NCBI GenBank assembly: GCA_037127315.1
Contig: JBBBDQ010000914.1
Location: forward strand, 1,136,501-1,200,500
Direction: 5' to 3'
DNA: 64,000 nt
From: Ascarosepion bandense
Lineage: Eukaryota; Mollusca; Cephalopoda; Sepiida; Sepiidae
The notes beneath the pieces are model-generated. The model was not told where the DNA came from. It ran no database searches and was given only the letters and a program-made list of their open reading frames with translations. The number at the start of each line of letters is the position of its first letter. The stretch's first letter is position 1. The translations under genes and the position numbers were made by a program. Of the stretch, positions 1 through 11,394 are shown piece by piece.

Positions 1-179
1 GAGAAGATTAAAATTTTAAACAGGAGGAGATCAAAGTGAAAGACGAACCGGTTACAGGGAGTATCAGAATAAAGCAAGAGAAGGATGGGAATACCGGTGT
101 GAAAACAGTTGCGATGATAGAGCAAGAAAGGAAAAACAATATACACGGGGTGATAGGGAAAGGTCGAGAGAAGAACTGG

Positions 180-325
180 AATCAAGTAGATAATAGATTG
201 CAATTGACATTACATTCAAATTCTTGGAGATTGTAGCCATCAGAGCAGCAAGTATGCGGAAGGGAGTTCCACAGGCGGGAAGTGCTAGAAAAGAAGCTGA
301 TGGGGTAGAAGTGGCAGCTGGAGTT
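180..325 (-). mobile_element. LINE-A 3' coding fragment
   Basis: The minus strand reads a C-terminal LINE-A peptide with the family signature S(R/S)TSRLWNSLP, then a Cys-rich turn and YNLQ(E/K)F(E/K)C(K/N)VN. The same peptide ends the intact ORF near 60.5 kb and the copy near 25.6 kb. Only the last 45 or so codons are recognisable. The first 180 bases may be diverged 3' UTR but I could not align them. It is a 5'-truncated dead copy. Confidence 0.7.
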
Positions 326-1169
326 GGTTGATTTAACTGTGTATTATGGTGGATCCATGTTGACACATTGTTTATTTCTGTCTTAGTTTTGTTAGATTCT
401 TCATTTATCATTTTTTCTCAATAAATGTCAGTTGTCATTTTCTGAATGCACCACTTTTATTGTTTTTATTTACTCTTCATCGTTCATAATATGTTATATC
501 CATGGCATTTTTGTATAACCACATCACTGTCTCTTCACATTTATTCTTCATCCGTAAAGAGCTTGTCAAGTATTTACTGGCATCCACCAACACCCCATTT
601 GACTTTACATAGTAAATCAGCAATCTAGGAAAGCGCATATTTATTTCTGAATCAGTGTTTGATTACGTTCAATTTATATTTAAATCCTGTGTTAATAAAT
701 CGTTTTACAAAAACATTTTATTACTGCATAGTGAAAAAATAAAACTCGCAACATAAATGTAAGAAAGCCAGTAATATATAAAGTAGATATATCAGGTTTT
801 ATTGAGGACATTAATACAAACAGGATTGGAATAAAATTAGATTTCCTTTACGAGATTACCATATGTGGTAATATATTTTCTTCCCTTGATATAAAACCCT
901 TGTGAAATGACGTGGTTGTTTTCTCCATTTCGCATAAAATATACCCTAACTAAATTTATTTATTTTCAGTATTCATGGTTGCTCATCTAGACTCTTGATT
1001 CCGATGGATAATTTTGTATTTTTTAAAGAATTTATTCTTCATATCTCTGATATTATGAACTTTATCACAAAGTGAATAAATATTTCAATTGAAGGCTATT
1101 GACAATTCCTGCTAGAAAATATTATACTGATTTCTGAAAACGCATTGTCATAACAAACGATCTATTCTA
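326..1169. other. no recognised feature
   Basis: AT-rich sequence. Short ORFs lie on both strands but show no motif, no homology to the repeats elsewhere in the window and no obvious tandem structure. Confidence 0.5.
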
Positions 1170-1665
1170 AAATATAGGCGAAGTATTCGGAAACAGTAAG
1201 CTTTGGTTGGTACAAAGAAAATAACCTTCGACTGCTATATAACGCAAAATCCTACTATGCGACAGTGAATACAGGACGGACATTTTTGTCTCGCAGATAA
1301 AGGCAAGTCTAGTGTCAAAAGTAAGCGTTCTATCGAAGTTTTCTGAAAACGCCGTTAGTAAGAAGGGTGTTTTGAAGAACATGGAAACAAAAATAAAACT
1401 TATATTGTGAATTGGAAATCTACAGCTGAATTTTCTGAGTCGCATAATAAATAAGAAAGTCGGGGAAAGTTTGAGTTCACTGATCACATCAAAGGCGAAA
1501 TTGATATGAGTAGGCCATCTACCTGACTATCCTGAGTGAATATATGGCGAAACGAAGATGGTAAAAATGACAATTTACAAAGAGCTACAAAAGAAAAAAT
1601 ATTTGTGGTAAACTATGCTCGCTTACGTTCTGAAGGGACACGTTACCGAACTGGAAGATAATAAA
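1170..1665 (+). mobile_element. LINE-B C-terminal fragment, degenerate
   Basis: From about 1371 the plus strand reads VLKNMETKIKLIL, a stop, then NLQLNFLSRIINK and, after frame changes, KGHVTELED. This is the C-terminal tail of LINE-B: helices after reverse transcriptase ending in A(Y/L)xLxGHVT, also seen on the minus strand near 13.5 kb and 8.9 kb. Several stops and frame changes make it inactive. The 106-codon minus-strand ORF over the same bases is a shadow. Confidence 0.55.
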
Positions 1666-1789
1666 TCTTTAAAAAGCATTTCAAGTAATTCATCTTACTC
1701 AGTAATCAACTCTTCATATTCATGGTAGAATTAGTCGTCGTGACGCCAAGTCAAAAATAAATTTCCAGAATTAGGAAATTATTTCCAGA

Positions 1790-1910
1790 AAACTTAAAAA
1801 GATAAAATGAAATAATGTTTCCGTTTAAATTGTTTTAAAAAGAAAAATGAAGTATTTAGAATTTATGCAAACATCCAGTGTTAATTTTTTGTATTTCTGA
1901 GATTAGGAAT
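1790..1910 (+). repeat. 121-bp direct repeat, unit 1
   Basis: Begins at AAACTTAAAAAG and ends at GATTAGGAAT. It recurs at 2413-2533 with two substitutions and no indel by eye. Unit spacing is 623 bp. Outside the units the flanks do not match. Confidence 0.9.
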
Positions 1911-2412
1911 TTTGAAATGCACTGTGAATCGCTATTACTGTCCTTCTTATTACTGTTATCTATTCCACTTCTGAATGTTTATGTTTCTAATTATCCCAAA
2001 CTCTGTAACTCCATGTGTTTTAGTGGCTTTACTGCCTTGCATCTGGTGACCCCATTAAAGAAATATGACGGAATGTCTAAATAAGGAATTACCATTATTG
2101 TATATATTGCTATCCGGAATAGCAAGTTAACTGGTTTCTGTAGTCTTCGTTAATAACCACTCTACCACAGAATGAAATGGCAACTTACCGAGGGAAAATC
2201 TTCTGCCTAGTCACTCATGGATCGAAAAAAGATATGATCGCTTAACCGTTTATAACGTAAGTCACTTAATTGATTCACTGGTACTCACAGCAAAAACATG
2301 GGTTTGGGGTTTAACTTAAAAAAATGAATTCTCTTATGTTTGTGTGTTCAGCCCATTTTTGTGTTTATAAATCTGTTTCACTACAGTGCAAAAAATATGA
2401 AGAAAATAATAA
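1911..2412. other. 502-bp segment between 121-bp direct repeats
   Basis: This segment holds a stretch near 2009-2065 resembling a LINE-A 3' end (TGCCTTGCATCTGG followed by an ATTAAAG tail) and a SINE remnant. It has no coding ORF of note. Lying between long direct repeats, it is either inserted DNA or part of a partial tandem duplication. Confidence 0.55.
2125..2278 (+). mobile_element. tRNA-derived SINE, 3' part
   Basis: Matches the non-tRNA body of the window's main SINE: the CTCTACCACAGAATG block (CTACCGCAGAAAG in better copies), the GATCGCTTAA block, and a terminal stretch ending CACTTAATTGATT. The tRNA-like head with A and B boxes is missing. Degraded copy. Confidence 0.6.
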
Positions 2413-2533
2413 AAACTTAAAAAGATAAAATGAAATAATGTTTCCGTTCAAATTGTTTTAAAAATAAAAATGAAGTATTTAGAATTTATGCAAACATCCA
2501 GTGTTAATTTTTTGTATTTCTGAGATTAGGAAT
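2413..2533 (+). repeat. 121-bp direct repeat, unit 2
   Basis: Second unit of the repeat at 1790-1910, same orientation, two substitutions. High identity means the duplication is younger than most repeats here. Confidence 0.9.
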
Positions 2534-5500
2534 CGTAACATTTTTGCAGAAACTTCCACCTTGTATAGGGCCTAAGGGCCACTCGAGTTAGGGACTTACG
2601 TTGAGAGGTAGATTATACGGATAGGAAGAGGAGATACTGTTTAAAACTAAATATGAACAGATTAAGGTAATAGTGATCGGGAAAACATACACTCGGGAGT
2701 CGATTCCACAAAATGTCTGAATAGCGTAAACAGATTAAAATCTGTGGTATACAGAGAATAATATGTTTGGGCGTATGAACCGAAAAGTTTATGCCAACGA
2801 ACGTGTGTTTATACTGAAGAGTGCGAATGTCTGTATGTGTGTTTGTGTGTAAGAAAAAGAGAGAGAAAGAGGGAGGGAGAGAGATTTCTATAAATCGCTT
2901 TCTGTATCATGATCACTTTTGATATTTTGCGGCAAACATCGGTCTGTCGGTTGGTTGGTTCTTCAATTAATGTTCAATCCCAGGCTTCGTCCTATCAAGT
3001 AGTTTACATTTGGGAAAAAGATAGGGTTAATCTCTGGCACCTGAAGCATCCCAAGAATTTGGACTATATTTCGCATCTACCCACTTGTAGATTAAACGCA
3101 TTCAGTTGAAGTGGACGTTTAGATAAATCCTGCAATTAGTTTGCAAGTATAGTCTACTGAAATAACTACGTGCCGTAATATATAAAGCTTATACACGTGT
3201 GTGTATTCAAATATATTTATATAATGAATGTGTGCACGTTTGTATTTGTGCGTGTGTGAGATATATATTTAAGAATATGCCCACAGAGAAAATCTTATAT
3301 ATCTTTACTAATCAGATAAAACAAAATAAATAAACAATCATTATAATAGATTTCCGGAAATTGAAACCAATTTCTTTACGAAACATTTTGCTATGCCCTC
3401 TCATCCCTGGGCAGTTTCCAAATTACCATCTGCAACTGCCGACGACTGGAATCGTCTTTTTCCGCTAAAATCTGCTTGAAATCAAAGAAGCTATCGATGG
3501 AGGAGGAATGGAAAATGAACAAAGAAAAGACTAAAGATTAATAGCAATAGAAAAAGAACGATAGACATTTGTATAGGACTTAAGACAGTGCCAAGAAAGT
3601 ATCTGAAAAGGCCAGTAGCTTTTAAAATCTTTGTGGCAAACGACCAGATTCACAAAGCAATACGCAAAAGAATGTATATGTTTTGTTTCTGATTAGTTTT
3701 TTTTCTATTGTTTATTTCATTTCGTCTTTTATTCCGTTTCCGATTATCGAACGGCCGGTTTCAATGAACTGTTTGTTTTATCATTTATACAGCTTAATAG
3801 TGTGTGATTTTCACTGCACCTGCTTTCACCTTATCTCAGCTGTGCATTGCGTATCATAGCGAATCTTATTAATTAAATATCCTTTTCAGTACAAGATAGT
3901 TATTTTAATTGCAAAGTCAGCATGGATCACTTGCAGAACATAACATGCAATGACAGTATTGGCTTTAAAAAGATACATTAATCTTGTCTATCAAATTAGG
4001 GTTTGATTTTCGAATGACATAGTTGCGAAAGTTGTTTTTGGGCCGATGTTCTCGTTTAAATCTAGGTCAAAGCTAAGTATTCCAATTCTGATATCCAAAA
4101 TCAACTCAAAACTTTTTAAAAAAATTTCAAGAGCCACTAAAGGTAGTTTACTAAAAGAAGTTGTTTTATGAGGAGGAAGTAGAAGGATAAGTAGGATAGA
4201 TAACTGTTGACTCTAGACCTTTAGCCTCTTCGAGTCTAGTGTAAACCGTTATCTATTCACCATATCCTCATTATTTTCACTTATTCTTTATTCATCAAAC
4301 TCATGCTTCTCTCAACAATAAAGTATTGTTTTGTGATCAGTGAAGGCATCGCTTAGCAATCTCTTCCATATTTATCAGTAAGAAGCTTAATGAAATGAAC
4401 TTCATTCTTATGAAAGAATTAAAAGAATTACTAAAGCAATGAAGATGATTTAACGCCATGTATGTGGCATGATGAATCCTATCCTTGAAGGTCTGAACTG
4501 TAGCTTGTTTAAACATTCTCCATGGAAACAGCGATCGAGAGATTTTCAACCAAGTTCGGTGTCATACGCAACGTCCATATGGAAATCGCAATCTGATGAG
4601 GTTATTTGAGAACATGATGATTTTTAGGTTATTGGTTTGGTCTTATTCCAACTTGCGATGTTGTCCGAAAGTACAACAAGCACAGCCTATTTTTGTTCTA
4701 TTCACTATACTAAAATTTTATAACTATATTATACATGTTTAGTATTTACTAATTCTAGATCCTGAATATTTGTGGACGATTTGTTGGTGATTCAGTGTAT
4801 GTACCATCATTATTTTCATAAATTCCAGATCACAATTTCTGTTTTGAAAATGTTTTCCATGAGTCTTATTTCTTCGAAAACTTGGTGTTATATACTGCCT
4901 CTCGATCTAGACAACAACGAGGAAGGCGTATAAAAATTTTTTTATTTTTATTCTTCGTCGGTGCCACTTGTGTAAAGCGGGAGTGCAGCCGATGATCATG
5001 GACCCGAATAGGATCGTTAACCAGTCTCTGACTCTTCGGTCAATAATTCTATACTTTATATAGTCTTAGAACTCACACGCAGTTTTATTTTTTCAGGTTG
5101 TCGCTTTGTTGGCTATTTACAGGCGGATGTATTTCTCACATCAGGTGGTCTATTGCTTTTCAACCCGGTTGTAGCTTGTGTGTGCGTTTTTTTTCATTTT
5201 GTTAACATCATCTACGACAGGATATATTTTGTAGTTAGTTGACTTTTATCTACAGCCGGATCTATCTGTCGATCACATAATTGCCAGGCCATAGCTTTTC
5301 AAGCCATTTGATATTACCTACGGCTGGTTGTTCCTATCAATTATTTCCGCAGTTCAAGACACTAATTGAGAGCATTGGTTTTGTTAAAGGACATTCTTAT
5401 TCCAAACATTAGCTCTGTCATCGACATGGCGCAGATAATATTATTTGGAATAATTGACGAGTATCAATGTACGAATATGTGGATTGTTATAAACACTTTA

Positions 5501-6317
5501 TAGAATCTAAATAGTCTAATGAGTTTAGAAGACAGTTTGTAAAGTATGAGAATTGAAAGACTTTACTAAAATGGTCATATGTTGCTGTGAGGATGTCATA
5601 GGAGGTATATTATTTTCTTTTAGAGATTTATTCAAGCTCTTGGAGATTTATGATGACATAAACTTAGTTATAAAACTTCTTAACCAACACAAACCGCAAA
5701 TTGGGTTGTGAAATCCCAATTAATACAATATTCCTTAGAAATTTCGCTATAATCGACCTAATTGTTTTACCACTGTATTACTGAGTACTTTTTGCTTTAA
5801 TATCACATTAATGGGTGATATATCACATGGCTCTCTGATGCGCGTCCAATTCCAACTTTCTTTTTTGTTTTTAAATGCGAGGAGAGTGTAGGGCATTTTT
5901 AGAATTTTAAAATTAATATCAAATGATGCTTTATTATCTAGTTTTTATGGCTTTCTTGACTTCCTCATAATTAGCTGCATTAACCTTATTTGTAAGGTCA
6001 AATGTGTACTAGTGTATACTCTATTCCCGCGGGCATATTCAGCTTAGTAATGATCGGAAATGAAATGCTTTCTGTGACCAGGATATGTCATTTGTTTTGA
6101 TTTCAATTTTATGACGTTATCGAACGTTCCAATCCTCACTGGGAAGCAAAATATTTCTGAAAACAATGGCTTCATTGAACATACCAACCGATGGTTTTGT
6201 ATTGATTAATGACACGTAAAACTGGATAGCCCTGCTTACTTCATGCCAAGTACATTTCCGACCAAGGTCGTTGTGCTCACATTCGTACAAATACCTTTTT
6301 GAAATGGATGAATCCAT
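2534..6317. other. long stretch without recognised feature
   Basis: About 3.8 kb in which I recognise no coding homology. Noted: a purine-rich GA tract at about 2852-2884; TG/TA-rich short tracts near 3190-3260; an AATAAAGT motif near 4317; a T-rich run at about 4936-4950; and a short inverted motif around ATATCACAT near 5800-5830. ORFs of 66-70 codons have no supporting motif. Confidence 0.5.
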
Positions 6318-6385
6318 TTCTTCTCTTCAACCTGTAGGATAGAAATACATTCTTTAGTCTTGGTTGGCAACCAGTCAAGTAGAAC
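6318..6385 (+). mobile_element. SINE body fragment
   Basis: Carries the conserved CTTGGTTGGCAACCAGT block of the main SINE in the same orientation as the fragment at 2125. Neither the tRNA-like head nor the tail is recognisable. Confidence 0.45.
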
Positions 6386-7486
6386 GATAAAATTGAATTA
6401 AAAAACAGTTCTGCGTGTTGCTAGCAACTCTATTTCGTCAAATCATACAGAAACCACAGTAGCAATACAAAGCGAGGTGTGTCTGTGGTCTTATACTCAA
6501 TCGTCTTTTTCCTCCCAGTTCGGGAATTGTATCACACTAGGCTAGTGAAAATCAATATAACTAACATTATTTAAATATAAACGCTGTTTATTAACTCTTC
6601 TGTCGTTTTGATTCACATTCGTTTCTATCTTTTACAGTCGCATTTTGCATGCCTTCTTTACATTCAATTTCTTCAATATCTTCTACTTGCGTCATTTATT
6701 TTTCTTTTCTTTTTCTAAACAGGTTTCTTGTTTTCTGTTACAGCATTTAAAGAGCACGTCACGTTGTATTTTTCATCCTAACTCCTGTGCATCGAGCCTC
6801 ACCACCTAAAATTGTTGCCCTTTTGCTAGAATGAATGCACATAATTTGACAGAAACCAACTGGAAAATTACCCACCTCAGTATACCCCGATTGGCAATAA
6901 AACAGAATAGAAGTAAAAAAGCGGGCTGATTGATATGAGAAAGATTCGGATGAATTCAGGAAGCAGAGTAGAAGAAGCAGAAGAGCTTAAGAGCAATAAA
7001 ATGTTTGACTAAATTCTGAAATATGTTGGTCTAAAAAAGAAAGGAAAAACAAATCAATAAACGGAGAACATTTATTTGATTAAGATAAATAAATGAATTC
7101 TTTCCGTTGTTTTTTTTTTTTGTTGTTGTGTGTTTATTCATGTTACCTCAAAATTAAAACAATAACATATCGCAAAAGATTAAAAATATTCTGTAATTAT
7201 GATAGAATTAACACAGGAATGTAATGCAATGATAACTATTTATTATATATAACGGGAGCACGATATTAAACAGGGAAAATAGCGAATATTAGGAGTGAAA
7301 AAGACCTGTTTTTACCCGTTAATATTCACAACCAGTGAAGCATTATGTGTAATAACACATATAAAGTGCTTTAAATAAAGGATATGTGTACAAACATACA
7401 TATCTTAGTTGTCTGAAAAAACTTCTGGCGTTAGGTATTTTTCTTTTTTTGAAATCAAAACATCTAAACTTATTTATAAATGGAAC

Positions 7487-7488
<2 letters not shown>
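6386..7488. other. no recognised feature
   Basis: AT-rich, with a T-run at about 7109-7121. No repeat, motif or coding similarity recognised. Confidence 0.5.

Positions 7489-7541
<53 letters not shown>
7489..7541 (+). repeat. (TG)n microsatellite
   Basis: About 26 uninterrupted TG units. It directly abuts the putative 5' end of the Helitron-like segment that follows. Confidence 0.98.
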
Positions 7542-7543
<2 letters not shown>

Positions 7544-8084
7544 TCAATAAATATTAAAAATCGATAATCGAAAAAATCGGGTTTTAGAAGGAGTGGTCCA
7601 AATTTAATCAAATTTGATACACTCACAGAAAAAGACATAAGAAACGATATTCAGAAGTTTCACGGTTGCAATTCTATCCTTGGATGACTTATTTGACACC
7701 GATATTGGAAATCAATACCCCGATATCCACCGGGTCTGATCAAAATCAGTTTTTCAGCACTTTTATTTTAGTTTTTGCTTGGGATTAGGCTCTATGTAGG
7801 TATAATTGTAGTTCTTAATCTCAGGCATGCTACCATTTACTCAAAGGACATTTAGCCTTCAAAATTCAGTTTACGACGAAAAACACTTATTTGATATCGA
7901 TACCAGGAAATCAAAATTTGACTTACATCCATTTATTTTTCTTTCAGTCTACGGTTTCGCTTTAACTGGAAAAAACTATTGCTTTTTAGTTTTTCGTGCT
8001 AACGTCCAAAGATTCTGAGCTCCAGGACCATGGATTAGTTTTAAAGCTTTCATTACACCCGGCAACGGCGGGATATACTGCTAG
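7542..8084 (+). mobile_element. possible non-autonomous Helitron
   Basis: The right end has the three expected Helitron 3' marks: a GC-rich hairpin at 8058-8072 (CCCGGC, AAC loop, GGCGGG, one mismatch), an 8-nt spacer, and terminal CTAG at 8081-8084 followed by T. The left end starts TCCTCAATAAATATTAA, which fits a 5'-TC terminus, but it follows a (TG)n tract rather than the usual host A. No Rep/helicase coding is present, so it would be non-autonomous. The right end is better supported than the left. Confidence 0.4.
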
Positions 8085-8257
8085 TATCCTCTAGTAAAAA
8101 TACGATAAACTGCTATACAATATCTAATTACCGAGAGAGCAGTGAAAACTGGGTTTTGGCATCTGTGATAAAGAGGAGGCATGCAGTCAGATCCTGAGAA
8201 TAACATAGTCGGAACATGTAAAAAAATAAGCCAAATCTTATTAAAGACAACAGACAA

Positions 8258-8274
8258 ACGCGCGCGCACGCACG

Positions 8275-8327
<53 letters not shown>
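8258..8327 (+). repeat. (CG)n/(CA)n compound microsatellite
   Basis: Begins with CGCGCG, passes through CGCA units and continues as more than 20 CA units. Cys-Val or Thr-His ORFs across it are artefacts of the repeat. Confidence 0.97.
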
Positions 8328-8731
8328 TACCCCACGCTTACGCCACAAAACTTTTTGCCTACGACATAACACTTACTAGTTCAAGGAAACTCATAATTTA
8401 TCTCTATCTACACTGATGATTACTTAAAAAATAGAAAGCTTGGATTTTGTATCATGCAATTTTCTTTCGAAATGAACATCGGAAATTCTTTGAGAGAATG
8501 CCCAAATTATCTGAGAAGGATTATTCATAGTTTTGAAAAATCGGTCAGTAAAACTAATCAACACAAAATGTCTGTTTTCTTTAATAATATTTAGTTTAAA
8601 CAATATATATATATATAATTACGAATAAAACACATATCTATACACACAAACACACATATACACATATAAAGAGAGAGAGAAGAAGACAGATGAGATATGA
8701 GTGCTCTAGAGTGATTTCAGTTTGACAGTCA
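8328..8731. other. no recognised feature
   Basis: AT-rich linker with a short (TA)n near 8604-8618 and a GA-rich patch near 8669-8680. It ends at the 3' tail of the minus-strand LINE-B copy. Confidence 0.5.
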
Positions 8732-9495
8732 TTCTTCTTCTTCTTCTTCTTCTTCTTCTTCTTCTTCTATGATCCGTGTCCCTTTAGGACGTTGGTGATC
8801 ATCTTGCTATCCCTTGTCGCTTTTAATACCCCTTTTCCTGTTATTCCATTCAATCACTGCTCCACCATGCATGTGCTCAAGCCCATCGGGTATGTTGTGC
8901 GTTGCTTTACTTCGTCTTTCTTATCCGCTCTCCGTCTTGTAAGTACCAGGTTCTCGAAGCCCCCTTTCTTTATTACATGCCCCCAAAACTTCAACTGTCT
9001 TTTGTTGATGAGTTTCCTTTTTGCGTCCATCCTCTCCAAAATCCCGTCATTGCTTGCTTGTTTTGTTCAGGAAATCATCAACATCCTTCTGTAGGACAAT
9101 ATTTCGGTTGCTACCATTCTTTTATTCATCCTTTATGAGATTGTCCAGCATTCACTGCCATATTGAAAGACAGTCATTACAAAAAATCCAGTACTCTCAT
9201 CTTTGTCTCCAGTGAAAGTAATTTGTCTCTTAAGTTTCTACTTTTGGAATGCATCCTTGGCCATACCAGTGCACCTTTGAATCTCCATATCGCACTTTCC
9301 GTCCTCTAGTTGAAAATTTCCCAAATATTTAAATTTTTTCACCTGTTTGATTTTGATATAACCATTTTGTACTTGGCGTTTTGCGCTATTTTTTTTACTG
9401 ATTACCGTGCATTCAGCTTTCTTGTAGTACTTTTGTAGTCGTTTCTTTCCGCTTTCACTAAATACTTCCTGTAGTTTCTTTCCTGTAAGAAAGAA
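8732..9495 (-). mobile_element. LINE-B 3' half
   Basis: Read on the minus strand from 9495 downward. First comes a post-palm segment with AECTVISKK and FKYLGNFQLEDGKCDMEIQ. Then there is degenerate sequence with FWGHVIKKGGFENLVLTRR, and finally a (GAA)n tail, seen as (TTC)n at 8732-8768. YLG...DGKC and the FLGH...LENL block are typical of C-terminal domains in RTE-like LINEs. Frameshifts separate the segments. The 5' truncation falls near 9495, just after the palm domain. Clade assignment is by motif resemblance only. Confidence 0.75.
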
Positions 9496-9574
9496 AAACG
9501 TAAAAAACGACAACAGAACAATAAGAATAATGAACTGATATATTAAGATATATATATATATATAAATATATAAA

Positions 9575-10345
9575 TTATAATAGTAATTAAAAAATTCCAG
9601 TTCAATAAGTTATTTTTTTCTAAATTATTAGCAGATTATCATGAGTACAAATAATAGTAATTTAAGTAAATAACAAGTACAATAAGCTTTAGTGTTTACA
9701 AATAGAATGATAATAGTAATTTAAAAAATTATCAGTTTAATAAGCTATTGTTTAAAGAATAGGGGGATTATCATAAGTACAAATACAATAATAACATTAT
9801 TTTAAACAAATAGGCAGGTCAATACGCTAAATTTTTTAAGTTATGAGGGGATTTGTTCATAGAAGTGAAATAATAATAATAGTTATTAAATTTAAAAATT
9901 GCAAGGTCAATAAGATATTTTTAAATTATTAAATAGATTATTTCATATATACTTATAAAAATAAAATTACAATTTAAAATACTTAGCGTATTGAACCGTT
10001 TTTTAAAGATTAATTATTTTTTATTTCTAATTGTATTTATGAAATAATCCACTTACAACTGTTTTGAAAATAATTAATTTTTTGAAATGGCATTTTTTTT
10101 TACTATTATTATTTTATTTATACTTATGAACAATTTCCCCCATAACTTAAAAAAATTAACTTATTGAATTGGCTATTTGTTTAAATTACTTTTATTTTAT
10201 ATTGTACTCATGCTATTCTCCTTATAATTTTGGAAAAAAGTAACTTGTTGAACTAGTAACATTTTAATTACTATTATTATTTCATTTTACTTATGAGATA
10301 TTTTAATAACTCAGTTCATTATACTTATGTTTCTGTTGGTTATGA
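9575..10345. repeat. inverted array of ~80-bp AT-rich units
   Basis: The left arm (about 9577-9965) holds about five direct units of 60-95 bp. Each has a GTAATTTAA block, a CAATAAGCTATT-type block and a GATTATCATAAGTACAAAT-type block. The right arm (about 9985-10340) holds the same blocks in reverse complement: for example the stretch around 10125-10190 pairs with about 9800-9862, including TTTTTTAAGTTATG and the (C)CCCATAAC equivalent. The centre is near 9975. No ORF. The DNA or RNA could form a long imperfect hairpin. Confidence 0.75.
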
Positions 10346-10397
10346 TTTTTGAAATCTACTTATCTATAAGTTACAGAATAAATTAACTACATTTTAC

Positions 10398-10455
10398 TAC
10401 CTGATGATTGTGTGTTAGCACCGAAACTTTATAGCTGTAAAGGTGCAGTATGGCA

Positions 10456-10456
<1 letters not shown>
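10398..10456 (+). repeat. repeat end with hammerhead-like core
   Basis: CTGATGA at 10401-10407 is followed by a short GTGT/GCAC stem and CGAAAC at 10422-10427, then a CTTTA...TAAAG hairpin, then the (ATA)n tract. A diverged reverse-strand copy sits at about 43052-43112 beside another (ATT)n tract, so this is the terminus of a repeat family with an (AAT)n tail. Part of a hammerhead core is present, but I do not see a legal cleavage site, so a functional ribozyme is doubtful. Confidence 0.4.

Positions 10457-10509
<53 letters not shown>
10457..10509 (+). repeat. (ATA)n microsatellite
   Basis: About 17 ATA/TAA units immediately upstream of the truncated Dong/R4-like element. The junction at 10509/10510 is sharp. 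Confidence 0.97.
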
Positions 10510-10512
<3 letters not shown>

Positions 10513-11394
10513 GAATTACAGTTAGTAGATTCTGTAGAAAAGCAAAACAGTAGCCAAGAACCAACTATTGCGGCAAAAAATATGAAAATGAAAGCCAAAG
10601 ATAAAGCTCTTGAAAAGATGAAACAGCGCTGGCAAGACAAACCTCTGCATGGCCAATATCCAGTACGTGCCAATAAATCCAATGTTGACAAAGTTAATAC
10701 TCATCGATGGTTACGTGCATCTGGATTAAAGTCTGAAACTGAAGGATTTATACTTGCAGCACAAGACCAAAGTCTTTCCACGAGAAACTTTCAGGCAAAT
10801 ATTATGCATAATAATATGGATCCAAAATGCAGGTTTTGTGATAAACACCAAGAAACAATAGACCACCTAATCTCAGGCTGTTCTGTGCTTGCCCCAAACG
10901 AATATAAAAATCGCCACGATAGAGTTGGGCAATATTTACATTGGGCAATGTGCAAACATTATGGAAAAGCTGTAAACAAACACTGGTATGAACATCATCC
11001 AGCACCGGTTACAGAAATAGAAGATGTAACCATTCTATGGGATTACACCATCTACACAGACAGAAAAATTGAAGCAAACAGGCCAGACATTATTGTTAAA
11101 AACCAGAAGGAGAAAACTTGTCTATTAATTGATATGGCTTGTCCAGCGGATTGTAACATAGCAATCAAGGAATTTGAAAAACTGTCAAAATATAAAGACC
11201 TGGAAATTGAAATAGAAAAAATGTGGAAATTGAAAACAAGAGTTGTGCCAGTGATAGTAGGTGCACTTGGAATGATAAAAAATGGAACAAAACAACACAT
11301 TGAAAGAATCCCTGGAAACCCCAGCTTAAGAGATATACAAAAAATTGTATTATTAAGTACAGCCCACACACTAAGGAAAACGTTATCTATGTAA
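10510..11394 (+). CDS. CCHC and restriction-like endonuclease domain of Dong/R4-like LINE (partial)
   Basis: The frame is open from 10510; the first Met is at 10582 but is internal, because the element is 5'-truncated. Counting from that Met, a CCHC knuckle has C83, C86, H95 and C100, followed by the family pattern NEYKNRHDRV. The restriction-like endonuclease lies at about 150-200, with RPD at 167-169, LLID ending at D184, and a Lys-rich helix near 196-204. This domain nicks the target site for target-primed reverse transcription. The reverse transcriptase itself is absent. The frame ends at TAA 11392-11394. No internal stop or frameshift suggests a fairly young insertion. Confidence 0.8.

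Noticed and set aside
1167..1487. 106-codon minus-strand ORF
   Set aside because: It is the reverse shadow of a plus-strand LINE-B remnant.
8081..8369. ORFs of Cys-Val or Thr-His repeats across the (CA)n tract
   Set aside because: Open only because a dinucleotide repeat has no stop codon; no coding motif outside the tract. The same applies to Tyr-Ile ORFs near 21.2, 29.3, 32.4, 35.0, 35.7, 50.9, 55.1 and 58.0 kb.
9575..10345. A CRISPR array
   Set aside because: Units are diverged, contiguous without unique spacers, and inverted about a centre; the DNA is eukaryotic.
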